From Desulfovirgula sp. (GTDB taxonomy: Bacteria; Bacillota; Desulfotomaculia; Desulfotomaculales; Desulfovirgulaceae), in contig DYEX01000096.1 in the NCBI GenBank assembly GCA_020725525.1, positions 1 to 61,380 on the forward strand: a stretch of 61,380 nucleotides of DNA, read 5' to 3'. The notes beneath the pieces were generated by a model that saw nothing but the letters and a program-made list of their open reading frames with translations, searched no databases and was not told where the DNA came from. A program made the translations under genes and the position numbers. The number at the start of each line of letters is the position of its first letter. Position 1 is the stretch's first letter. Shown piece by piece: positions 7,333 through 16,141 of the stretch.

Positions 7333-9072
7333 GTGGACAGGTTCCTTTCCCTGCCCCCGGGGGTGCGGGTTCCGGTCCGTGGGGAGCTGGTGGAACTGGC
7401 CCGGGAAAATGACGCCTTCCAGCGCCGCAGGCTTGAGGAGGAGGTTGTCCTTGTCGGGAGGGACTTCCGGCGCCTCTTCGGCGTGGTGGCGGCCACCAGC
7501 GGGGCTGCCTTTTTACTGAGCGGGGCCGTGGTGGGCCTGTTGTGGATGTGGCTTTCGCGCCAGATGGAGTTAAACCAACTGGTGGTCAGGTGCACCCGCA
7601 ACGCCGTGCTGGTGGGCGACCGGCAGGGCAGAGTAGCCCTGGTCAACCCGGTCTTTGCCGGGCTGGCGGGGAAAACCCCCGGGGAACTCACCGGTCTTCC
7701 CCTGGAAGACGCGGGGCCGACGGGGGCGCTTCTGGCCCGCCGCATCAGGAGGGGCGAAGAGGTGATCGGGCGGGAAGTGCTGTGGCAGACTGCCGACGGG
7801 TGTCCGAAGTGTTTTTCCGTGGACGTCATCCTCCTGAAGGACCGGGAGAACCGGGTGCGGGGCGGCGTGGCCGTGTTGAGGGACGTCACGGCCCAGTGGA
7901 GGGAGCGGCAGAAGGCCGAGCAGGAAAAAGCCGCCTTAAAAGAGATGGCCCGGCGTGATCCCCTCACCGGGCTGTTGAACCACGGGGCGCTGGTGGAACA
8001 CCTGGGGGTACTGGTGAAAAAAGCCCGGAACGAAAACCAGCCCCTCGCCTTTTTGATGCTCGACCTGGACCACTTTAAAATCTACAACGATACCCTGGGT
8101 CACCCCGCCGGCGACAGGCTCCTGCAGGACTTTGCCCGGTTGCTGGAAAAGAACGTGCGCGCGCAGGACCTGGTGGCCAGGTACGGCGGCGATGAGTTTG
8201 CCGTGGTTTTACCCGGCACCGACGGGGCCAGTGCCTACCAGCTTGCCGAACGGCTGCGCCGGGAAATCGCCGCGCATCCCTTTCCGGGGAGGGAGGTGCT
8301 GCCCGGGCGCTGCCTGACCGCCTCCATCGGGGTGGCCGATACCACCTCTACGGGGACGGACTCCGCGGGTCTTTTAATTAAAGCCGCCGACGAGGCCCTC
8401 TATGCGGCCAAGCTGGGCACCCGCAACCGGGTGGAGCTTTACCACAGCGCCCTCTCCGAGATCAAGCAGGCCATGCAGGGGGAACAGCGGGAAGCCCTGC
8501 TGGTGGCCGTGCGCACAAACCTGCTTTTTCTCCACATGCGGGACCAGTATACCTATTATCACTCCGAGCGGGTGGTCAGGTACACGCAAATAATCGCCCG
8601 GGAGATGGGCCTCTCCCCTGACGAGGCGCGGATGCTGCGCATTGGAGCCGTACTCCACGACATAGGCAAGGTGTGCGTCCCCCCGGAAATTCTCACCAAA
8701 GAAGGCCCCCTGACGCCGGAAGAATGGGAGGAGGTGAAAAAACACCCGCAGCACGGGGTGGGGATTCTGGCGCCCTTTTCCCTTCCCGCGCCGGTAATCG
8801 AGATCGTGCGGCACCACCACGAGCGCTATGACGGAACCGGCTACCCGGCGGGCCTGAAGGGTGAAAAAATCCCCTTCCCTGCCCGCATTGTCAGCGTGGC
8901 CGACGCCTTTGACGCCATGATTGTGGACCGGCCCTACCGCCGGGCCCTTTCCCTCCCGGCCGCCCTTGAGGAGCTGCGGCGCTGCGGGAAATCCCAGTTC
9001 GACCCGGAAGTGGCCCGGCGGTTTGCCCGGGCGGTGGAGGAGGGAGCGCTGGAAGAGAGGCAAATTTTATAA
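7333..9072 (+). CDS. GGDEF plus HD-GYP signalling protein, 5'-truncated
   Basis: Cyclic-di-GMP turnover protein. A transmembrane segment (about residues 47-68, ATSGAAFLLSGAVVGLLWMW) is followed by a PAS-like domain (about 75-190). Next comes a GGDEF domain with GGDEF at 285-289 and an RxxD inhibitory site (RAQD) five residues before it. An HD-GYP domain follows, with HD at 442-443 (HDIGK) and GYP at 503-505 (ERYDGTGYP). Both active sites look intact, so cyclase and phosphodiesterase activities are possible. The 5' sensory part is missing: the ORF begins with a weak internal GTG after a C-run frameshift, and IS1634 has cut the gene upstream. Probably a pseudogene. Confidence 0.85.
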   Translation: MDRFLSLPPGVRVPVRGELVELARENDAFQRRRLEEEVVLVGRDFRRLFGVVAATSGAAFLLSGAVVGLLWMWLSRQMELNQLVVRCTRNAVLVGDRQGRVALVNPVFAGLAGKTPGELTGLPLEDAGPTGALLARRIRRGEEVIGREVLWQTADGCPKCFSVDVILLKDRENRVRGGVAVLRDVTAQWRERQKAEQEKAALKEMARRDPLTGLLNHGALVEHLGVLVKKARNENQPLAFLMLDLDHFKIYNDTLGHPAGDRLLQDFARLLEKNVRAQDLVARYGGDEFAVVLPGTDGASAYQLAERLRREIAAHPFPGREVLPGRCLTASIGVADTTSTGTDSAGLLIKAADEALYAAKLGTRNRVELYHSALSEIKQAMQGEQREALLVAVRTNLLFLHMRDQYTYYHSERVVRYTQIIAREMGLSPDEARMLRIGAVLHDIGKVCVPPEILTKEGPLTPEEWEEVKKHPQHGVGILAPFSLPAPVIEIVRHHHERYDGTGYPAGLKGEKIPFPARIVSVADAFDAMIVDRPYRRALSLPAALEELRRCGKSQFDPEVARRFARAVEEGALEERQIL

Positions 9073-9098
9073 GCCGGCAACCATTAAAAATAAACAAA

Positions 9099-9275
9099 AA
9101 GGTCACCCGCGATGTGGCTCAGATTGTCGAGCAGTTCAACAGGAACAGCCAGCAACTCGGCAGTGCCGCCCCGGACATTGAAAACGCCGTCCGGCAGACA
9201 TCTTTGCTGGCACAGGAGTTAGCCAGGCGGGCAGAAAGCCTGAATGTGGCGGTGAGCGTTTTTCGCCTAGCGTAA
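9099..9275 (+). pseudogene. C-terminal fragment of a methyl-accepting chemotaxis protein
   Basis: The frame reads VTRDVAQIVEQFNRNSQQLG, then NAVRQTSLLAQELARRAESL and NVAVSVFRLA before TAA. The heptad spacing and the ending (SLNVAVSVFRL) resemble the last signalling helix of chemotaxis receptors. There is no start codon or upstream receptor, so this is a relic left beside the broken GGDEF/HD-GYP gene. Confidence 0.6.
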
Positions 9276-9296
9276 AGTCGCAAGAAAATATGGTGG

Positions 9297-9325
9297 AACC
9301 GGGGGGACGTACCCGGTTTTCTTTT
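9297..9325 (+). terminator. Rho-independent terminator
   Basis: Stem AACCGGG/CCCGGTT with an 8-base loop, followed by TTCTTTT, closes the rightward transcription from the 7-9 kb region. Confidence 0.6.
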
Positions 9326-9400
9326 ACAGAATTCCGGGCGGGAAGACCCGCCGGTTAACGCGTGGAGATTTTATTCAGGGTGCTTCCGAACGGGGAAGCA

Positions 9401-9877
9401 CTAATTTTTTAAAAAATTGGCCAGGACATCAAGTATATCTATGGTCCGGACAACCCCCACGACCTTGCGCTCCTTGTTGAGAACGGGAATATGGTTTACC
9501 TGGTTGGCCAGAATAACGCGTGCCACTTCTTGAATCGGGGTGTTTTCGTCAACAAAAACCTGTACGACGGGCCGCATTACCTTTTTCACCTTCGTATTCT
9601 TCAGCCACTCCCTTTCAATGCGCACAAAGAAGGTTCCCCAACTGTCCGCAGACCAGATGTCTTCTTCAACGCCATAGGCAGCCAGAGCCTTCAAGATTGT
9701 TCTGGTAGTTAAAAAGCCCGCTATGTTGCCGTGATCATCCAGAACGATTAAAGTGCGGTAACCCCTGGGGATGGCGTTTCCAAACACCTCCAGGGCATGC
9801 TTTAAACTGTCGTCGGCATTAACGGTGGCGTAGTTAGAAATGGGGACCATAATGTCTTTGGCCAGCCGTTCGGGCAT
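9401..9877 (-). CDS. CBS-domain pair protein
   Basis: A 158-residue cytoplasmic protein made of two CBS domains. The first spans about residues 6-68 (MVPISNYATVNADDSLKHAL, GYRTLIVLDDHGNIAGFLTT). The second spans about 95-155 (VKKVMRPVVQVFVDENTPIQ, HIPVLNKERKVVGVVRTIDI). CBS pairs sense adenine nucleotides or regulate attached partners; nothing here identifies the ligand. A good ribosome site (GAGGGGGG) precedes the ATG at 9877. It stands alone on the minus strand, with AT-rich promoter-like DNA upstream. Confidence 0.9.
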   Translation of the reverse strand: MPERLAKDIMVPISNYATVNADDSLKHALEVFGNAIPRGYRTLIVLDDHGNIAGFLTTRTILKALAAYGVEEDIWSADSWGTFFVRIEREWLKNTKVKKVMRPVVQVFVDENTPIQEVARVILANQVNHIPVLNKERKVVGVVRTIDILDVLANFLKN

Positions 9878-10085
9878 TTTATTCCCCCCTCGTATGATTT
9901 ATGATTGATGTATAGAATAATTGATGTATAGAATAATAAATTTTTTTGATTAAACTTTTCAACAAACCGGGGCCGAATTGTTGTTTTTATAGCCCGGCGC
10001 TGAACGAAGAAAAGGCGAAAATTTCACAAAGATTGGCGAAACTTTTGCCTTAAGAAACCAGGAACTTTAAGAACAACAAATAATA

Positions 10086-10125
10086 ACCTCTCCGGCAGGC
10101 CAACCTACTGCCGGGAGGTGTTTTT
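10086..10125 (+). terminator. Strong hairpin with T-run in a gene-free stretch
   Basis: ACCTCTCCGGCAG pairs with CTGCCGGGAGGT and is followed by TTTTT. No plus-strand gene lies between 9878 and this hairpin, so it ends either a small RNA or an attenuated leader starting in the AT-rich 9900-9970 region. The rest of 9878-10351 shows no ORF I can support. Confidence 0.55.
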
Positions 10126-10351
10126 ATGATCAAAACGCGCAATCTTTACAACAGGGGGAAAGTTCGGGGGATCCTCAGTCTATATTTCCCGCCTCCATTT
10201 AAGGTATCCGCACTTACGACCCAGAATTTACCTGAGACAGCCGGCAACAGGTTCGTGAGCAAGGGAGGAAATCCTGAAAAACCCTGAACTTTTTGTTGCT
10301 CCATGCAGGATTCTGTTGCCAGAGTGAGAATAATTATATCCTGTGTTTTTG

Positions 10352-10423
10352 ATAGGGCCGCCTTATTCTGGTTAACATAATCCTGGTCTGTTTTGGCGTT
10401 AAACCGGCCCTATTTCATTTTTT
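10352..10423 (+). terminator. Terminator-like structure just before the yitT-type gene
   Basis: ATAGGGCCG (10352-10360) can pair with CGGCCCTAT (10405-10413), followed by TTCATTTTTT. The 44-base loop is unusually long. It lies 21 bp before the downstream ATG, which suggests a transcriptional attenuator rather than an end-of-operon terminator. Confidence 0.4.
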
Positions 10424-10444
10424 ACTGGAGATGGTAATTCTCCC

Positions 10445-11287
10445 ATGGCCATTTTTAGCGAATTTTTGGGAGTAACGCTGGGGGTGGCCCTTACCGCCCT
10501 TGGGCTGGATCTCTTCCTGGTGCCAAATAAGATTGCCGCCGGGGGAGTAAGCGGCCTGGCTACAGTCTTCCACTACCTCACCGGTGCTCCCGTGGGGATG
10601 ACCATGCTGGCGTTGAACGTCCCCCTTTTTGCCATGGGTATTTACCGGCTGGGTCTGAGATTTGGCTTTCGCTCCCTTTACGGCACCATCAGCCTGTCCC
10701 TGGTGGTGGACGCGCTGGCTCCCTATCTCCCCGTGCCCACCCACGATCCCCTGCTGGCCAGCATTTTCGGCGGGGTGCTCACCGGCCTGGGGCTGGGTCT
10801 GGTTTTTCGCTACCGGGGCACTACCGGCGGCACAGACCTGGCCGCCGCTGTTTTGCGCACCTACACCGGCGCCAACGTGGGCCAGCTCCTTTTCCTGGTG
10901 GACGGCATAGTAGTGCTTATTGCAGGGTTTACTTTTGACTCCTGGGAGCTGGCCATGTACGCCCTGATCACCATTTTTGTTACCGCCTGGCTTATCGACC
11001 TGGTGCAGGAGGGGATCAGCTACACCAAGGCCTTTTTCATCATTTCCCAAAAGAAGGATGAAATTGCGGCCGCGGTGCTGCGGGAGCTCAACCGCGGCGC
11101 CACCGCCTTAAAGGGCCGGGGAATGTACACCGGTATGGAGAGGGATGTCCTGCTGGTGGTGGTGAACCGCTCCGAGGTGACCCGTTTAAAGGATCTGATC
11201 TACAAGGTGGACCGGGAGGCCTTTGTCATCCTGGCCGACGTGCACGAAGTGCTGGGAGAAGGATTCAAACAGTGGCGGGAATCATGA
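10445..11287 (+). CDS. YitT family membrane protein (DUF2179)
   Basis: A 280-residue protein of the YitT/DUF2179 family. Five to six membrane helices fill the first two thirds (for example [20 protein letters not shown] and [14 protein letters not shown]), with the family pattern [15 protein letters not shown] and [12 protein letters not shown] cytoplasmic C-terminal DUF2179 domain follows (about residues 215-275, [20 protein letters not shown] and [17 protein letters not shown]). The transported substrate is unknown. The ATG at 10445 follows GGAGATGG. The leader contains terminator-like hairpins, so expression may be attenuated. The transketolase pair follows after 40 bp. Confidence 0.92.
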   Translation: MAIFSEFLGVTLGVALTALGLDLFLVPNKIAAGGVSGLATVFHYLTGAPVGMTMLALNVPLFAMGIYRLGLRFGFRSLYGTISLSLVVDALAPYLPVPTHDPLLASIFGGVLTGLGLGLVFRYRGTTGGTDLAAAVLRTYTGANVGQLLFLVDGIVVLIAGFTFDSWELAMYALITIFVTAWLIDLVQEGISYTKAFFIISQKKDEIAAAVLRELNRGATALKGRGMYTGMERDVLLVVVNRSEVTRLKDLIYKVDREAFVILADVHEVLGEGFKQWRES

Positions 11288-11327
11288 TTTTATTAACATA
11301 AAAATTTTTGTCCAGGGAGTGTTCAGG

Positions 11328-12146
11328 ATGGATGGGGAAAAAATTAAAAGGCTGGAAGAGAAGGCCCGGAAAATCCGCCGGCACATCATCCGCATGACCG
11401 GCGCTGCCGGTTCGGGCCATCCCGGAGGATCTTTGTCCAGTGCCGATATTGTCACCGCCCTCTACTTCGAGGTAATGCGCATTGATCCCCAAAATCCCCG
11501 CTGGCCCGACCGGGACCGCTTTGTCCTTTCCAAAGGGCATGCCGCGCCGGTGCTCTATGCGGCCCTGGCGGAAAGGGGATTTTTTTCGGTGGAGGATCTC
11601 CTCACCCTGCGCCGCCTGGGCAGCCCCCTGCAGGGACACCCGGACATGAAGAAATTGCCGGGGGTGGAGATGTCCACCGGTTCACTGGGCCAGGGGTTGG
11701 CCTGTGCCAACGGGATGGCCCTGGCGGCCAGGCTTGACGGCCGGGACTACCGCGTTTACGTTCTTCTGGGCGATGGGGAGATTCAGGAAGGCATGGTCTG
11801 GGAGGCGGCCATGGCGGCGGCCCACTACCGGCTGGACAACGTGACCGCCTTTCTGGACCATAATGGCCTGCAGATTGACGGGCCCGTTGCCAGGGTGATG
11901 TCCGTGGAGCCGGTGGCCGAGAAATGGCGCGCCTTTGGCTGGGACGTGCAGGTGATTGACGGCCACAGCATGGAAGAAATTCTCCAGGCGGTGGAAAAGG
12001 CCCGGGCCGTACGGGGTAAACCCCAGATGATTGTGGCCGAAACGGTGAAAGGCAAGGGGGTATCCTTTATGGAGAACATGGTGGAATGGCACGGCGTGGC
12101 CCCCAAGCCCGATGAAGTGGAACGGGCCCTGGCCGAACTGGCTTGA
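11328..12146 (+). CDS. Transketolase, N-terminal subunit
   Basis: This 272-residue protein is the thiamine-diphosphate-binding half of a split transketolase of the non-oxidative pentose phosphate pathway. It has [19 protein letters not shown], the catalytic-loop motif [18 protein letters not shown] and the TPP motif [18 protein letters not shown] chose the ATG at 11328, preceded by CAGGGAGTG, because the longer frame reaches back into the previous gene. The C-terminal half follows after 17 bp and the two must pair. Split transketolases are common in anaerobic Firmicutes and archaea. Confidence 0.94.
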   Translation: MDGEKIKRLEEKARKIRRHIIRMTGAAGSGHPGGSLSSADIVTALYFEVMRIDPQNPRWPDRDRFVLSKGHAAPVLYAALAERGFFSVEDLLTLRRLGSPLQGHPDMKKLPGVEMSTGSLGQGLACANGMALAARLDGRDYRVYVLLGDGEIQEGMVWEAAMAAAHYRLDNVTAFLDHNGLQIDGPVARVMSVEPVAEKWRAFGWDVQVIDGHSMEEILQAVEKARAVRGKPQMIVAETVKGKGVSFMENMVEWHGVAPKPDEVERALAELA

Positions 12147-12163
12147 AAAGGGGGTATTTACTG

Positions 12164-13108
12164 ATGAAAAAGATCGCCACCCGGGATGCCTACGGAAAGG
12201 CTCTGGTGGAGTTGGGGCGGGAAAACCCCGACGTGGTGGTGCTGGACGCGGACCTGGCCAAGTCCACCAAAACCATTGAGTTCGCAAAGCACTTCCCGGA
12301 ACGCTTTTTCGATATGGGCATAGCCGAACAAAACATGATTGGAACGGCCGCCGGCCTGGCCGCCGCCGGAAAAATTCCCTTTTGCAGCACCTTTGCCATC
12401 TTTGCCACCGGCAGGGCCTTTGAGATAATTCGCAACAGCGTGGCCTACTCGCGGCTCAACGTCAAGATTGCCGCCAGTCACGCCGGCATCACCGTAGGGG
12501 AGGACGGCGGCTCCCACCAGTCGGTGGAGGACATCGCCCTGATGCGGTCCCTGCCCAACATGACCGTGCTCGTCCCCGCCGATGCGGTGGAAACCCGGGC
12601 GGCGGTGCGGGCGGCGGCGCAAATCCAGGGCCCGGTTTACATCCGCCTGGGACGGCCGGGAGTGCCCGTGCTACACGGGGACGATTTTCATTTCGAGCCC
12701 GGCCGGGCGGTAGTTATGCGGGAAGGGGATGACGCCACCATTATTGCCACCGGGATTATGGTGGCCACCGCCCTGGAAGCCGCCGGCCTGCTGGAGCAGG
12801 AGGGCATAGGGGTGCGGGTGGTCAACATGCACACCATCAAGCCGCTGGATGAGGAGGCGGTGATTGCGGCCGCCCGTGAGACGGGGGTCATCGTTACCGC
12901 CGAGGAGCATTCCGTCATCGGCGGCCTGGGCGGGGCGGTGGCGGAAGCCGTCTGTGCCTGCCATCCCGTGCCCGTCTACCGGGTGGGGCTGCCCGATGTT
13001 TTTGGTGAATCGGGCAAGCCCGGGGAGCTCCTGGAAAAATACGGTCTTACGGCCGCCCACCTGGCGGCCAGAGTGCGGGAAGCAGTAACAAAGAAAGGCA
13101 GGAGGTAA
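12164..13108 (+). CDS. Transketolase, C-terminal subunit
   Basis: A 314-residue partner of the upstream gene. It contains the pyrimidine-binding domain (FFDMGIAEQNMIGTAAGLAA, with the Glu that activates thiamine diphosphate). The C-terminal transketolase domain follows (ATIIATGIMVATALEAAGLL, ending in VYRVGLPDVFGESGKPGELL). The ATG at 12164 has AAGGGGGT upstream; a TTG at 12143 is less likely. The same module occurs in DXP synthase, but the split form without a DXS-type N-terminus and the adjacent N-subunit favour transketolase. A terminator follows. Confidence 0.94.
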   Translation: MKKIATRDAYGKALVELGRENPDVVVLDADLAKSTKTIEFAKHFPERFFDMGIAEQNMIGTAAGLAAAGKIPFCSTFAIFATGRAFEIIRNSVAYSRLNVKIAASHAGITVGEDGGSHQSVEDIALMRSLPNMTVLVPADAVETRAAVRAAAQIQGPVYIRLGRPGVPVLHGDDFHFEPGRAVVMREGDDATIIATGIMVATALEAAGLLEQEGIGVRVVNMHTIKPLDEEAVIAAARETGVIVTAEEHSVIGGLGGAVAEAVCACHPVPVYRVGLPDVFGESGKPGELLEKYGLTAAHLAARVREAVTKKGRR

Positions 13109-13123
13109 AATATTACAATTTAT

Positions 13124-13162
13124 GCAACCCCTCTCTTTCCGGGAGGGGTTGCCTGCTTTTTT
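13124..13162 (+). terminator. Rho-independent terminator after transketolase
   Basis: GCAACCCCTC pairs with GAGGGGTTGC around a 9-base loop, followed by CTGCTTTTTT. It separates the transketolase operon from ftsE. Confidence 0.85.
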
Positions 13163-13252
13163 CTGGTTTTTTAAGAGGATTTCTGGAGAGATTGTCGAAG
13201 TGTATACCGGAAAAGGTTTGTACAGCATGGTTTTTGACGTAACTGAGGTGGG

Positions 13253-13942
13253 ATGATGATCCGTTTTTACGGTGTGACTAAAATCTACCCCAACGGGGTT
13301 AAAGCCCTGGATAATGTGAACCTGCATATTAGAAAAGGTGAGTTCCTCTTTCTTGTAGGCCCCAGCGGGGCGGGCAAGACTACCCTGACCAGGCTGATTT
13401 TCCGGGAAGAACTGCCCACCCGGGGGCAGGTCCTGTTTAACGGCAAGAACGTGGCCCGCCTGCGGTCCCGGGAGGTACCCTACCTGCGCCGCAAGATCGG
13501 GATGGTGTTTCAGGATTTCCGTTTGCTGCCCCAAAAGACGGTTTTTGAGAACGTGGCCTTTGCCCTGGAGGTAACCGGGGCCTCCTCCCGGGAAATTAAA
13601 AGGCGTGTCCCGGAGGTGCTCAAACTGGTGGGCCTTGAGGGTAAGGCCGGTGTGCTGCCCGCGCAGCTTTCCGGCGGGGAACAGCAGCGGGTGGGTATTG
13701 CCCGGGCCATTGTGAACAACCCCGTACTGCTCATTGCCGACGAGCCCACCGGCAACCTGGATCCGGAAACTTCCTGGGAGTTGATGGAGCTGTTTCAAAA
13801 AATAAACAATAACGGAACCACCATTCTAATGGTTACCCACGCCCGGGATATTGTGGATGCCATGAAAAAACGGGTGGTGGCCCTGGAATCCGGGCGCATT
13901 GTGCGGGACGAGGAAGGCGGGGGGTACCGCAATGAGGTTTAG
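13253..13942 (+). CDS. ftsE: Cell division ATP-binding protein FtsE
   Basis: FtsE is the ABC ATPase of the FtsEX complex, which controls septal or lateral murein hydrolases from the cytoplasm. The 229-residue protein has Walker A GPSGAGKTTL (about 36-45), Q-loop MVFQDFRLLPQKTVFENVAF, signature LSGGEQQRVGIARAIVNNP and Walker B LLIADEPTGNLD. Family-typical wording (DFRLLP, PTGNLDPETS) separates it from other ABC ATPases. The ATG follows GAGGTGGG. ftsX overlaps its end by 11 bp, and the M23 hydrolase next door is the likely target. Confidence 0.96.
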   Translation: MMIRFYGVTKIYPNGVKALDNVNLHIRKGEFLFLVGPSGAGKTTLTRLIFREELPTRGQVLFNGKNVARLRSREVPYLRRKIGMVFQDFRLLPQKTVFENVAFALEVTGASSREIKRRVPEVLKLVGLEGKAGVLPAQLSGGEQQRVGIARAIVNNPVLLIADEPTGNLDPETSWELMELFQKINNNGTTILMVTHARDIVDAMKKRVVALESGRIVRDEEGGGYRNEV

Positions 13943-14819
13943 AACCCTCGTCTACTATTTTCGGGAGGCCTTTTTGTCCATCTTCCGGAACAGCTGGCTG
14001 TCCCTGGCCGCTGTGGGGACGGTAACCATTTCCCTGCTCATTTTAGGTTGTTCCCTGCTGCTGGTGGTGAATACGGACCGGCTCGCGGATCAACTGGAAT
14101 CCAGTCTGGAAATCAGCGTTTTTTTAAAGGATGGCCTCAAACAGGAAGAAATCCGGGAGTTAAACGATAAAATCCGCTTCCTTCCCGGCGTGGTACAGGT
14201 GCAGTTTATTTCCAAAGAAGAGGCTCTGGAGGAAATGCGCCGCAGCTTCGGCCCGCGCAAAGAGATTCTGGACGGCCTGGAGGAGGATAATCCCCTGCCC
14301 GACACCTTCCGGATCAAAGCCTGGCGGGCAGATCAGGTGGTGGAAGTGGCCCGGAAGGTTGCCTCCATGGACGGGGTAGAGGATGTGCGCTACGGCCAGG
14401 GCGTGGTGGAGAGATTGGTGGTGGTGACGCACTGGGTGCGGGTGGCCGGAATAGGAGCCATGATCCTGGTCGGTGCGGCGGCGGTATTCTTAATTTCCAC
14501 CACCATTCGCCTGTCGGTCTTTGCCCGCCGACGGGAAATAGGGATTATGAAGTACCTGGGGGCCACCAACTGGTTTGTGCGTTTCCCCTTTTTAATTGAG
14601 GGGATGGTCCTGGGCCTGCTGGGGTCTTTGCTGGCGGCGGTGCTGGTATATGCCGGTTACTTTTCGCTGGTAGAACATCTTGCCCGGGTCATGCCTTTTA
14701 TTCCCCTGGTTTCCGATGGGCAGGTTGTGTTTTCCCTGCTGGGGGGCCTGGTGGGGCTGGGGCTGATTATTGGTGCTTTGGGCAGCGCTATATCCATTCA
14801 CCGCTTTTTAAATGTTTAA
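13932..14819 (+). CDS. ftsX: Cell division permease-like protein FtsX
   Basis: The 295-residue FtsX has a membrane helix near the N-terminus ([19 protein letters not shown]). An extracytoplasmic domain follows ([40 protein letters not shown]) and then three C-terminal helices. The extracytoplasmic loop passes the ATPase signal to a peptidoglycan hydrolase. The ATG at 13932 lies inside the end of ftsE; the longer frame from 13899 would only add ftsE-overlapping residues. The following gene starts within the last 8 bp, so ftsE, ftsX and the hydrolase are translationally linked. Confidence 0.95.
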   Translation: MRFRTLVYYFREAFLSIFRNSWLSLAAVGTVTISLLILGCSLLLVVNTDRLADQLESSLEISVFLKDGLKQEEIRELNDKIRFLPGVVQVQFISKEEALEEMRRSFGPRKEILDGLEEDNPLPDTFRIKAWRADQVVEVARKVASMDGVEDVRYGQGVVERLVVVTHWVRVAGIGAMILVGAAAVFLISTTIRLSVFARRREIGIMKYLGATNWFVRFPFLIEGMVLGLLGSLLAAVLVYAGYFSLVEHLARVMPFIPLVSDGQVVFSLLGGLVGLGLIIGALGSAISIHRFLNV

Positions 14820-15972
14820 TTGTCTGGGGGGAAAAGGCTTGAAAGGTCTTACCGGCAGGATCGTGGCCCTGGGGCTGGTTCTGGCCCTGTCCGGGGCCGG
14901 AGTGGGGGCAGCCCAGGGGGCCAGCTTGCAGGAAAAGTTAAAAGAGACCAGGCAAAAGCTTTTCCAGGAGCAACAAAAGGTGCGGGAATCAAAACAGGAA
15001 GTGCGCGGCTACGCCGACCGGGTGGCCGATTCGGAGCGGGCCATTGTGGCTGCGGAACAGCGCATCCGGGAGCTGGATGAAAACCTGCAGGTGGCCCTGC
15101 GGGAGGTTAACCGCGCCCGGCAGGAACTGGCCGAAGCCGAAGCAAAGCTGGAGGAGAGCCGGCAGGTGATGAAACAGCGCCTGCGGGATATCTACCAGTG
15201 GGGAGAAATTGATTACCTGGAAGTGCTCCTGGCCGCCAGGGATTTCAGCGACTTTATCAACCGGTACGAGCTTTTAAAGCGGGTGGTGGCCCGGGATGCG
15301 GCCATAGTGGATGATTTTACGGCCCGGCGCCAGGAAGTGGCCGAAAAGAAGGCCCGCCTGGAAGAGCGACGGGACCGCATTGTGGCTTTACTGCGGCAGC
15401 AACAGGCGGCCCGGCAGCAGCTGGTGGAGCAGCAGAGGCAGCAAAAAATACTGCTGGCACAGGCGCAGCAGGAATTGAGCCGGCATGAGGAAGAGGCGGA
15501 AAGGTTAAAGGCCCAGGAGCAGGAAATTTTGCGGCAGATCGCCCTGGAAAGGGCCCGCAGCCATCCCTCGGCGCGCCGGGGCAGCGGTGTGATGACCTGG
15601 CCGGTGCCCGGTTACTCGTCCATTTCCTCGGGGTTTGGCCCCCGCCGCCACCCCATCCTGGGTTATGTGCGCATGCATAATGGCATTGACATTCCGGCTC
15701 CTACGGGTACACCGGTGGTGGCCGCCCAGGAAGGGACGGTCATTTACGTCGGCTACATGAGTGGTTACGGTAATATGGTCATGCTGGACCACGGCGGCGG
15801 CATAACCACCCTTTACGCCCATCTTTCGGCCCAGCTTGTGTCTGTGGGCCAGGACGTGGAAAAGGGGCAAACCATTGCCCGGGTGGGCAGTACGGGGATG
15901 TCCACCGGTCCCCACCTGCATTTTGCCGTGATGGTCAACGGTAATCCGGTGGATCCCGCGGGATATTTGTAA
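14812..15972 (+). CDS. EnvC-like murein hydrolase activator, M23 peptidase
   Basis: A 386-residue secreted protein. A signal peptide (about residues 8-38, [20 protein letters not shown]) is followed by a long coiled coil (about 40-255). The C-terminal LytM/M23 domain carries [26 protein letters not shown] and GPHLHFAV. The zinc-binding residues (His and Asp of HNGID, His of HLHF) are all present, so it may be an active endopeptidase rather than only an EnvC-type activator. The coiled coil resembles the FtsX-contacting region of EnvC and PcsB, fitting its position after ftsEX. The start overlaps the ftsX end. Confidence 0.93.
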   Translation: MFNCLGGKGLKGLTGRIVALGLVLALSGAGVGAAQGASLQEKLKETRQKLFQEQQKVRESKQEVRGYADRVADSERAIVAAEQRIRELDENLQVALREVNRARQELAEAEAKLEESRQVMKQRLRDIYQWGEIDYLEVLLAARDFSDFINRYELLKRVVARDAAIVDDFTARRQEVAEKKARLEERRDRIVALLRQQQAARQQLVEQQRQQKILLAQAQQELSRHEEEAERLKAQEQEILRQIALERARSHPSARRGSGVMTWPVPGYSSISSGFGPRRHPILGYVRMHNGIDIPAPTGTPVVAAQEGTVIYVGYMSGYGNMVMLDHGGGITTLYAHLSAQLVSVGQDVEKGQTIARVGSTGMSTGPHLHFAVMVNGNPVDPAGYL

Positions 15973-15984
15973 CTGTGATTCCTG

Positions 15985-16026
15985 CCGTGGTTCCGGCTGT
16001 CCCGGAGCCGCGGTTTATTGTTTTTT
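15985..16026 (+). terminator. Rho-independent terminator after the ftsEX operon
   Basis: CCGTGGTTCCGG pairs with CCGGAGCCGCGG (two G-T pairs) and is followed by TTTATTGTTTTTT. Confidence 0.8.
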
Positions 16027-16091
16027 CCGGGCTGGCTCCCTTCCGGTTCATTTGTCCGGCAACTGTTGTAATTACCGTGCCGTTGTTGTAG

Positions 16092-16097
16092 TATAAT
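16092..16097 (+). promoter_or_regulatory. -10 box before the S41 protease gene
   Basis: A perfect TATAAT follows the terminator. No good -35 hexamer lies at 16-18 bp, so the promoter may be weak or activator dependent. Confidence 0.45.
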
Positions 16098-16141
16098 ACG
16101 TGTGTACAGGAAAGATAAGGCAGGTGGGTGTGAAGGTGGGC

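Noticed and set aside
9340-9400. Second terminator from GGCGGG/CCCGCC
   Set aside because: The hairpin has no T-run on either side close enough to support termination.
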